From NCBI GenBank assembly GCA_948099385.1, contig CANUEZ040000161.1, positions 1,736,001-1,800,000 of the forward strand: 64,000 bases of DNA. The letters run 5' to 3'. The notes under the pieces are model-generated. The model ran no database searches. It worked only from the letters and a program-made list of their open reading frames with translations, and had not been told where the DNA came from. Shown here piece by piece: positions 57,501 to 64,000 of the stretch. The stretch comes from Fasciola hepatica. Lineage: Eukaryota; Platyhelminthes; Trematoda; Plagiorchiida; Fasciolidae. Every line of letters starts with the position of its first letter. Position 1 is the first letter of the stretch. A program made the position numbers and the translations under genes.

Positions 57501-60500
57501 TTCATACACCCATGTTTATTCCTCGTTATTCTATTTTGTTCTCCCTTTATCCTCCCTGGTTTACTCAAAAAGGATTGTCACTTTTCATAGAGGTTTGCGC
57601 ATCATCAGTGTTGTTTTTGGTATAGCCTTGAGAGATCGCACATCAGACTTATGTGAGAATCACACAACAAAATCCAGTGTACTTACCGAAAAGATCACCA
57701 CTGACTGTTCACACCCAATGCATTACAATCTCTTTCTTGGCCAGTCTCACTCGTTGAGCCGTTTCACGTTTCGATTACTTCCTTCAAGATTATTGCTGTA
57801 CAGAAATTGTTTAGTTCCGTTTATTGGACGGACGAAGTTTTGTCCGGGTTACCAACCCATTTCGGCGTGCGGAACGTTTTCTCGACGGCTGTAAAGCATC
57901 CTAAAACCATGCTCAGCCCAGTACAATAATAATAATGTAGATGTACTCCGGTCGTGAATAAATACCATTTGGGAACTGCTTATTTTTTATCATAGTCCTT
58001 GCGATATGATTCGATCATCCTACCAGATTGTTTTTGAAAAATATGTTCCTTATATAAGCTTGTACTAGACGGAACAATCAAGTTCACCGTGTCATCCATG
58101 AGAAATTAGTTGGTTTTTCTGGGTGCAGTTTTTCTTCCTTCGGTTTTTGCACCGATCATAGGCCCGGTAAACCTCCAATTACGGTGGCACAAATTATCCG
58201 GAATACCTGGACACGAGACGGTTTTCGTGGATTCTATCGCGGTGTGAGCGCATCATATGTGGGCTCACTAGAAACTGCTCTGAATTTTATGGTCTACGAG
58301 AATATCAAAGCAAAACTACTCTGGCGAGATTTACAACGGCGACAACGAGTTGCTGTGGAAGCATCCAGTCCAGACTTAGCCTTGTTGGCCAGCAATCCAA
58401 CAAAGGCGACGGATCTACGCGGATCACGCGGTGGAAGCAAGCTGAATGCATCCAGCGATATGGTCCTGTGCATGATTGCCAGCGCGTTCTCCAAAGTGAT
58501 TGCTATCACCGCACTGTATCCTCACGGTAAGGTCTTGATCGCCCCTTCCCCACACACATACATACATGCAAACGTACATACATACATACAACATACCGGT
58601 CTCTTTTTTGTTCATTCAACACGGTATACGTGAAATTTCACAGAACACACCGTGTTCACATATTCAGGGCTAGTTAACGTGTGTAAACGTTACTCCAGTA
58701 GGCTCACCTTTATGCTGTGCAATTGACCGACGGGGGCGTGTTTGATCGCAGGCTTTTATTGGCTCTTGTTTTTACGGGTTTCAGATATTTTGGCCTCCGA
58801 GTGTGACCGCCCGCAATTAAGATTTTTTTTATTGTATGCTTTGCGCATGAGTGCAGTTGAAGGGTATGCCCCGTAGTACCGAAATTTCGCTACACTACTA
58901 GGTATAACTGGCAACCATACCCTGAGACTTGCAGCAGAGAACCGCATAAGGTTCCAACAGGACAGGTATGGTATCGAACCGGGCGACGGTGGATAATAGT
59001 CTGTCACCGAAGTGACCGGTGGTTGCGAGATTCTAACCTTTTATATCCGCAGTGGTTGGTAAACACTTGAAAGCACTCAACCAACACAAATCGTTCCTCA
59101 ATCATTGGTCTTAACAACAGTGAGCGAGTCGTAATGCGGTTCTGAGGACCACGACATAATGTGTTAAGAGGGACTTACATAACGTCTCTTCCGTCCGGAT
59201 GTTGCACTGCGATCTTTTTGCCGGTTGATGCACGGGTCAACCACGACTGGAGGCAGTCGGGTTACAAGCTTACTGATGGATGCCACTTGTCAATGCAATT
59301 TGAATGGTTAACGGATATGCTTCGCTTACGACACGTTTGAAGCTCCTGGTGTTGTGGCCCCGTAGCTTCTTAGCTGATAGGGAGAGAGAGAGAGTAAGCG
59401 CGCTTGGGCGACATCCGAACTCCTCGGTTTGAATCCCATCCAAATGAACGATTGTTAACCTCTGGATCACTTCTATGTCTACAGTTCACTGCGGTTCGCT
59501 CGATAACTGTTTTGCTTAGTACAATATCGTACTCCAAACTAAACTTATGGTGTTACACAATAAATATTCATCGGTCTACCCGATAATTCCCTTAATCCAA
59601 CAAAGAGGTATGCGTCCATCGAACCCAATAAAGAGGGGGATCGGGGCTGTGGTGTGCACACTTTCGACTGCGCATGGGTGTAACATCACGGACAGATGAA
59701 AATTCCTCCCCCCTTTCAACCGCTGTCTTCACAGGTCTCGGACTGATTGCCCCCACGTTTCGTTTGCTGACATTGAGTTTTAATCGCGTTTTACTTTCCT
59801 TCAGGAGCATTTACTTTCCTACCGTTGAACGTTTCTCTTGAGAGAACTTCATGGGCATTTTGTGTAGTAGCGAGGCCCACTTAATCAGGGCAGTATGTTT
59901 TGTTACGATTTGGTTTCGCTTAACTGCTCGTGTAAACTGACGGTAGACGTTCGATTTCGCCTAAAAGAGTTTTTGGTTGGCACTTCCGGGAATGCTTTTT
60001 GTTTAGGATGATCAAGTATCCAGAACTCTTCTTCTTGGAAGGACTTACATTGATAGGTATTTTCGCGACTATTCTTCACTCTATCGAATAGTAATTATAT
60101 TGTCAGATTTTCTGTCACGTCTATTTTTTGGACCTCGGATGGATAGTGACTGAGGATCACTGTTAGAGGTATGATTAACGTGCACATTTTAAGATCATTG
60201 CAAAATAGTACCGTAGATTTCTGTGGATCAATTTGTTTTCGATTTTTGGGATCCGTGGAACTACGCGTTGCACAATACCGGCCGTCGCTAGCCAGAATTG
60301 GTTTCGAATTGTTGCAGTCACGTTTGACTGCTACAATGTACTCACCCCGACAGAATGTTTGGAAGCGGTTGTCTGAATGAATAATCAGTATCGAAATAAT
60401 GTGACTTAGGGGAGAAGTTCTAGATAAACTAAACCACACACCAAGTAGCTGATCGGCGTGGGTTAAGTGTCCAGGCAGCCAATTTTAGGCCTAACAATTT

Positions 60501-62983
60501 CAAATAAAAAGGGTGAACAATTCTTGATGACCCGCCCAAGCTCTGAGACCAAGACCAGCTGCGCAACTCGTACTTCATATCGCATTTCTCGTATTATGCC
60601 GTCCCACTAGCTGCAGCGAGAAAACTCCTCTTCCCTCGAATCATCTCGTTTTATTAGCGAAGAAAGAATATGCAGGTTGTTGACCCATCTGCCCACTCGT
60701 TGCACACAACGCATTGGTTCGACTGGTGTGGGCAGCCGCGCCTTGAGGCTTAAGCAACACTGACTATCGATCCAATTCACCGATCGGCTGTCCCGTCACC
60801 TGGGCTTCTGTTGTCTCAATCCTTGGGTTTGGTACCGCACCAGTGCTGACTGCCAACGTAACTTGACTCTCCACTAACGCCGAGTTAATACGTTCCCTCA
60901 CACGTCTCGAATCCTGTGCGACACGTGGACCCTCTTCTCACCCAGGCCTTTGCTAAGAAAGTGCCCACCACCGTGTGAGTTGTAGTATGTAAGATCCGGT
61001 GATCATCCATGCGGGATCGCACCCGCTCGATCTGAAATGACAAAATGCAGAAAACCCCATGGTCTCAAAGCTCAGTAAGTGTCTCATCTAATTCCCACTC
61101 GTTCCTTGAACGAACACCAATATCTGGGTCTGCAGCCTGACTGTTACACCGCTCCTCCGTCACACGTCAGGAGTACTCGGTTCACTGGTTCCACTTCGCA
61201 TAGGCCGTTTTACAGGGCTGCTAACCGGATCACATAAATCCAAAACTAAGTTAACAAGGCCTCCCATTCTGCTGGGTCGCATTGACAATATTGTCAGTTA
61301 TATAGCATGTGCCAGGAATTAGGAATACTATAAGGAATAGTAAGAGTAAGTTGGAGAAGCACGTAATCACAACAAGGGATGAACTGTCCTGGTTTCAGCA
61401 CTCAGTATATTGGGTCTCCGAGTTTGCCGGATCGTTACCATACCTGACCTATTGAGACCTTCTGTGGTTCTTCTCCACTCCAAGTTCCGGGGTTTGGTTG
61501 CCAGTTATCCCCAATAGTGCAGCGGGCCTTCGTGGCTATGCGGTGATTGCCCCTTTCACTGCACTCACGCGCAAGCATGTAATAAAAAAAACGCAAGTTA
61601 CAGAGTGACAAGTGGTTAACGTCCACAGACATGGGCATCATTTCGCTTAGTGTTTATGTGAACCAAGCCGATGAGAACATGATCTATCTAGCTTGTCAAT
61701 TAACGAACGGGACTCACAGTCGTACACACGGGGCTTGGGCCTCCGGTTTGAGGTTGGTTTTTACACACTGATGATATTTGTTGACAAACTGCGGGTTTTG
61801 CGGTCGTTACGCAGTATTTTCGCATCGTTTCTCAGCGAGGACGCATTATTTTCAATCAACAGATACATTCATCGGAATAATCTCTCTCAACAAAATTGAC
61901 AGATTGACGATGCGATGAAAAGACCCGTAGATTAAAATAGATGTGCAGTGACGTTTTCAAAGGTTATTTGAGTCACAAAGCATGGTTGCCGGTTATCCCC
62001 AGTAGTGCAGTGGGCTTTAGTGACTACGGAGTATATCCCTTCCACTACATTCACGCGGAAGCACGTAATGAAGAAAATGAAATCTTTCCCACATCATCCG
62101 TGCATCACTGGGACGATTGTCTACTGTTTTCTAATGCTTTTCATAAGATAATATGAAACGTGTATTGATAGCTGATTTAGTGTGTATAAAATTGATCAAC
62201 CGGAGTTACGCCCGCATTGTCCTCGTTCTAATCGGGTGTATCGAAGAAAAAAGATGCTACCGAACTTCTTGATACCCTTGGGGTTTGAAGTGTTGTTGTG
62301 ATTTATATCATCGTGTCATCTCTGAAGCGCTCTATTTCATTGTTACGATCATGCGTGTGGAAAACAGTAATATAATTTGATGTGCCTTTCCCGTTCCATT
62401 TGTAGTCTCATTCATCAGTGACCACTCTGCTGATAGTGTGAGCCAATAAAATGAACCGACTAAAACATACTCGGTATTCTCATTTGACTCCGAACACTGG
62501 TGATGCAGGTGTTTACTCGCCAGTCAAGGCGTGACGTCAACAGTGCGTCGGTTACGGTCCTCGTAGTAGTCATCTCAGAGGTCAAGGTCAAATCTAGGGT
62601 TAGGATTCCTATGAAAACAGTCGAGTACGGGGACCATTAACTACATAAATTGGTTATATCACCTCAACTGACGGAGAAACCTTTGCATCTTGAACACCAG
62701 GCGCTTATGAATGCTCAGTTTTTTGACTATACTCACTTGTCGCTGTTCATTTCGTTCCTTTTTGTTAGAGGTGGTACGCACCCGTCTACGGGAAGCTGAT
62801 GGCCAATACCGGGGATTTCTGAACACTTTGCGACGTGTCGCACAAGAGGAGGGTGTATCAGGTTTGTATCGAGGCATGGGAACACATTATATTCGTCAGG
62901 TTCCGAATTCTTGCATCATGATTGGCACCTACGAGGTCGTTGTCTTTCTTCTTCAATCTTGGGGCTTCACAAAAGCCACGTGA
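44493..62983 (+). CDS. SLC25A36: Mitochondrial pyrimidine-nucleotide-type carrier (SLC25A33/36 family), 5 exons found
   Basis: Exons at 44493-44966, 46959-47059, 55596-55662, 58162-58526 and 62769-62983 (stop TGA) are joined by GT-AG introns whose phases all match, giving 406 codons. Three carrier repeats are visible: PLEVIKVRLQ, NPIWFVKTRLQ and YPHEVVRTRLRE. The second, with Ile-Trp in place of the usual acidic position, together with GFYRGVSASYVGSLETAL, is characteristic of the SLC25A33/36 branch, which carries pyrimidine nucleotides across the inner mitochondrial membrane. Each repeat should form two membrane helices. The first matrix loop (after VRLQSSQ to RNEGYSALFKG) is about 100 residues, far longer than in the vertebrate proteins as I recall them. 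The short first exon, supplying Met to about AG, was not found; it must lie upstream and end with two bases of a codon. Confidence 0.88.
45262..46890 (-). mobile_element. Tc1/mariner-like transposon with about 190-bp terminal inverted repeats
   Basis: Left arm 45262-45450 and right arm about 46711-46890 are imperfect inverted copies along their whole length. Matching stations are CARTGYGCGACAA at the ends, TATTTCCGC, ATACGGCATA and CTAATTAAATT...GAGGGTGAC. TA dinucleotides flank both ends (45260-45261 and 46891-46892), the expected Tc1/mariner target duplication. Total 1629 bp. A decayed transposase lies on the minus strand inside. The element occupies most of carrier intron a/b. Confidence 0.85.
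45399..46466 (-). pseudogene. Tc1-like transposase, inactive
   Basis: From ATG 46466 the amino end is helix-turn-helix-like, followed by GRPQNLEKLDERRP, the usual inter-HTH block. Catalytic region: WENVYFDDEK (first Asp) and FQHDNASVH (second Asp). The last block reads SSGPNSIGNLWG where SPDLNPIENLWG is usual, so the third acidic residue's block has lost both Asp and Glu. Several stops and shifts occur. The 356-codon span is the normal length for this family. Confidence 0.8.
46959..47059 (+). CDS. SLC25A36: Carrier exon b
   Basis: Acceptor TATTCTAG|T, donor GGCA|GTAAGT. It encodes GIYFCAYHKGQLLFE and YLCAAGFG, matching the helix-2/helix-3 region of the family. Phase 2 in and phase 1 out fit its neighbours exactly. 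The acceptor lies about 65 bp past the end of a Tc1-like transposon. Confidence 0.85.
47160..47330 (+). repeat. tRNA-type SINE copy (degenerate)
   Basis: The B-box-like GGCTCAAACTT and the following CCACCACCGG...GGTGGCAGATAGTAGTCTAT parallel the head and body of the minus-strand SINE at 58815-59035. Confidence 0.4.
47740..48390. other. Intron sequence, no feature recognised
   Basis: Part of the 8.5-kb carrier intron. Open frames here show no motif. Confidence 0.4.
48395..48680. repeat. Foldback (long imperfect palindrome), MITE-like
   Basis: About 140 bp on each side of a centre near 48535 are inverted copies. Matching stations are ACAGTCTG, AAATCCTGRCATACGGTCG and CGAATTCC, and similarity continues inward to the centre. 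There is no coding capacity. It fits a foldback MITE or a palindromic duplication inside the carrier intron. Confidence 0.65.
48690..49220. other. Intron sequence, no feature recognised
   Basis: Nothing recognisable between the foldback and the 3' end of the antisense RTE. Confidence 0.4.
51941..52010 (+). promoter_or_regulatory. tRNA-like SINE head with pol III A and B boxes
   Basis: A box TGGCGCAGTGG (51945-51955) and B box GGTTCAAACCC (51986-51996) are spaced as in a tRNA gene. A T-arm-like hairpin CCGGG/CCTGG surrounds the B box. An anticodon-type stem GCCTT/AAGGC lies between the boxes. No intact tRNA is proposed because the acceptor stem does not close. Confidence 0.7.
52016..52048 (+). 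ncRNA. Candidate minimal hammerhead ribozyme in the SINE
   Basis: In order: GCACCG (52016-52021, stem I), CTGATGA (52022-52028, invariant box), G-C (52029-52030, stem II of one pair with no loop), GAAA (52031-52034, invariant box). AC/GT with a TCGA loop (52034-52041) is stem III. T (52042) is the H17 position before the predicted cut, and TGGTGC (52043-52048) closes stem I (five Watson-Crick pairs and one G-U). Every conserved core position of the hammerhead is met. What is unusual is the missing stem II loop, so activity may need a dimer or may be weak. Hammerheads are known in a schistosome SINE-like repeat and in Penelope-like elements; the match here is by inspection only. Confidence 0.6.
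53830..54150 (+). pseudogene. RTE LINE carboxy-terminal fragment
   Basis: The frame gives ARLQWSGHVLHMPVDKL (about 53900), the RLRWLGHVLRM block of RTE ORF2, and DIRRCG at the end. Opposite orientation to the adjacent antisense RTE, so a separate insertion. Confidence 0.6.
54218..54445 (+). mobile_element. tRNA-type SINE, best copy
   Basis: A box TGGCCAGTGG (54234-54243) and perfect B box GGTTCGATTCC (54278-54288) head a 228-bp unit with the core CTGGTTATCCCTAATAGTG. It ends in a (TA)n tract (54445-54498). The core recurs at 55915, 58815 (minus), 61420 and 61980. Confidence 0.7.
54445..54498. repeat. (TA)n microsatellite at SINE 3' end
   Basis: 54 bp of alternating TA directly following the SINE body. 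Confidence 0.95.
54500..55590. other. Intron sequence, no feature recognised
   Basis: End of the 8.5-kb carrier intron, AT-rich towards the acceptor. No motif was seen. Confidence 0.4.
55596..55662 (+). CDS. SLC25A36: Carrier exon c
   Basis: Acceptor CGTTTCAG|GT, donor TCGAG|GTAAGG. The 67-nt exon encodes ITASSLTNPIWFVKTRLQLD, the second carrier signature. Confidence 0.9.
55915..56155 (+). mobile_element. tRNA-type SINE copy
   Basis: B-box-like GGGTGCGAATCGCGCC, body with CTGGCTATCCCTGATAGTG and 3' end GCAAGCATGTAATAAAAAA. The last shows the family's A-rich tail. Confidence 0.6.
56200..58100. other. Carrier intron c/d, mostly unexplained
   Basis: A plus-strand frame of 160 codons (57412-57894) shows no motif and has no splice context that would place it in the carrier. 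I treat it as chance. A possible tRNA-like B box (TAGTTCAAGTCCT) lies near 56507. Confidence 0.35.
56700..56795 (+). repeat. SINE 3'-end fragment
   Basis: CGCATACCCCCTCGCAGTG then ACAAGCATGCAATATAAAA matches the 3' end of the SINE family. Confidence 0.5.
58162..58526 (+). CDS. SLC25A36: Carrier exon d
   Basis: Acceptor GATCATAG|G, donor CTCACG|GTAAGG. It encodes the second matrix loop, GFRGFYRGVSASYVG, helix 4, a roughly 45-residue basic/polar linker and the start of helix 5, ending in ALYPH. Confidence 0.9.
58815..59035 (-). mobile_element. tRNA-type SINE copy, minus strand
   Basis: The reverse complement shows a head with TCGCAACCACCGG, a B-box-like CGGTTCGATACC, the core TGGTTGCCAGTTATACC and the tail GCAAAGCATACAATAAAAAA. 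Confidence 0.6.
59040..61400. other. Carrier intron d/e, mostly unexplained
   Basis: A short (GA)n run lies at about 59380-59394, followed by a B-box-like GGTTTGAATCCC (59427). No coding motif is recognised on either strand. Confidence 0.35.
61420..61592 (+). repeat. SINE copy lacking its head
   Basis: Body with TTACCATACCTGACCTATTG, core TTGCCAGTTATCCCCAATAGTG and tail GCAAGCATGTAATAAAAAAA. Confidence 0.6.
61980..62075 (+). repeat. SINE 3'-half fragment
   Basis: Core TTGCCGGTTATCCCCAGTAG and tail-like GGAAGCACGTAATGAAGAAAA. Confidence 0.55.
62769..62983 (+). CDS. SLC25A36: Carrier exon e (last coding exon)
   Basis: Acceptor TTGTTAG|AG. It encodes EVVRTRLREADGQYRGFLN, GLYRGMGTHYIRQVPNS and the last helix, ending at TGA. 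Confidence 0.92.
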
Positions 62984-64000
62984 TCCAACTTCTTCCAATT
63001 GCATGTATGCGCTGTGTTTTGCACGTCCACGCGTTTGCATTTTTTCGTCCCCTCTCTCCGTGTCCCGAGTTCATTTCACTTCCAAATCATTCGGATTGTT
63101 CTATTTCCTCAACATCGCTGTTTTTCTACTTTCTGTTTTGCCCTTGTCCCGTCATATGTGGCACTTCCCTCGCATACACTGGTCGGATTCAGTACATCGG
63201 TATTTACCTATTCTCGCTTGAGTCCACGTTTCATTTTTTCACTTTCAATCCTCTGTCACTTGTACAGTCTGTTACACCAGTGTCTTCTCTGTTTTCTCCG
63301 CCGTGGTCCTCACGGTTTGATCGGAACTCGTACGACGTGCCCTTACCGTTTGTTGGGCTCCGCTCAGGGCTCTTCCCCCCACACTCATCAAATGTGCGCT
63401 ATTTCAAATTCTATTTTCCTCATTTTCATTTTCCCTTCATACGACCGCTGATTGCCTTATCCATTCATTCAGATTGCACTCAGTCCGGTGTGCACCGCAA
63501 TGCATTGTGTTTGTATTCATTCACTGTTCTCTTTCTTCGGTCGTCTGCTCGTTTGTACAAAAGACGGAGGAAACACCATACATTCACACCACCACACAAT
63601 TGCTAACGTTTTCACATATTCACTTTCCTTTCTAGTCTGTTATTTTCGTAGCAGAGTGAAATAGAACTAGCGTTTTTGATTTTGTAATGTTCCGTCGCGC
63701 GCAATCTCATTTCCTTCCTTCTTTTTGTTCCCGTTCTGCTCAGGGTTTTGATAACGGATGGGTTCTGATTTGGAGTCCGATGAAATATGCCTAATCTCAT
63801 CTAATCTATTGTTTCGCTCATTGACTAGGTCAATCTGTCTTGTCTTAGCTGAGGTGTTTGAGATGTGCGCATGTTTCGATCCTGGATGTCCATTTGAACA
63901 GCTTGAGTCTTTCCTTCTGACACGGCGGTCGAGCTGTATTAAGTCGTCGACCAAGCTAACACAATGTGTATCTTCCATTTGGGAAGTTAGGTAACAATAA
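62984..64000 (+). other. 3' flank of the carrier gene
   Basis: T- and C-rich sequence after the stop codon, presumably 3' untranslated region and beyond. I see no AATAAA signal within it and no further exon with a recognisable motif. Overlapping Pro/Ser/Phe-rich frames reflect the base composition. Confidence 0.4.

Noticed and set aside
57412..57894. 160-codon plus-strand frame in carrier intron c/d
   Set aside because: No motif, no conserved splice context and no link to the carrier; chance ORF in pyrimidine-rich sequence.
62911..63606. 231-codon frame after the carrier stop codon
   Set aside because: It overlaps the last exon in another frame and is Phe/Ser/Pro-rich because the flank is T/C-rich.

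Overview
This window is nuclear DNA from a metazoan, most likely a flatworm (a digenean fluke with a large, repeat-rich genome is the best fit). The reasons are a split mitochondrial-carrier gene with kilobase introns, a 41-bp intron in a transposase gene, RTE, CR1-like and CsRn1-type Ty3/Gypsy retroelements of the kind abundant in fluke genomes, tRNA-derived SINEs and long (TA)n tracts. Nothing looks bacterial: there are no operons, no ribosome binding sites and almost no long intact ORFs. The species call is inference. Layout: 1-13 kb holds two decayed Gypsy remnants on the minus strand, with a related LTR-like repeat at about 1.45-1.83 and 12.6-13.0 kb. Between them lie a decayed Mutator-like (MULE) transposase gene with a recognisable intron and SWIM finger, an AT-rich microsatellite and a diverged 351-bp tandem repeat. 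13-17 kb and 23.9-27.7 kb carry two copies of a roughly 3-kb block of CR1-like LINE pieces: an RT carboxy end, an ORF1 with PHD finger and coiled coil, an endonuclease, and a 3' end with a (CTGAA)n tail. Between the copies, on the minus strand, lies a nearly complete two-ORF LINE (19.2-23.7 kb). 28.2-33.1 kb is a Gypsy element on the minus strand (gag, protease, RT/RNase H, integrase) with several catalytic residues lost. 33-43 kb is a nest of LINE copies. Its centre is a full-length 3.86-kb RTE element (37597-41455) with a (GAT)10 tail and an exact 10-bp target-site duplication, inserted into the endonuclease of an older RTE copy. From 44.5 to 63.0 kb runs the only host gene I can recognise, an SLC25A33/36-type mitochondrial carrier on the plus strand. 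Five exons with canonical splice sites and matching phases encode three carrier repeats; the short first exon is not found. Its introns hold a Tc1-like transposon with roughly 190-bp inverted repeats, a 285-bp foldback, a 4.3-kb antisense RTE copy and at least seven copies of a tRNA-type SINE. Inside the antisense RTE sits a 443-bp composite SINE insertion. It carries pol III A and B boxes and, just downstream, a motif that fits the hammerhead self-cleaving ribozyme core with stem II reduced to a single G-C pair. I consider this the most interesting signal in the window. All function calls come from reading motifs by eye; no database search was run.
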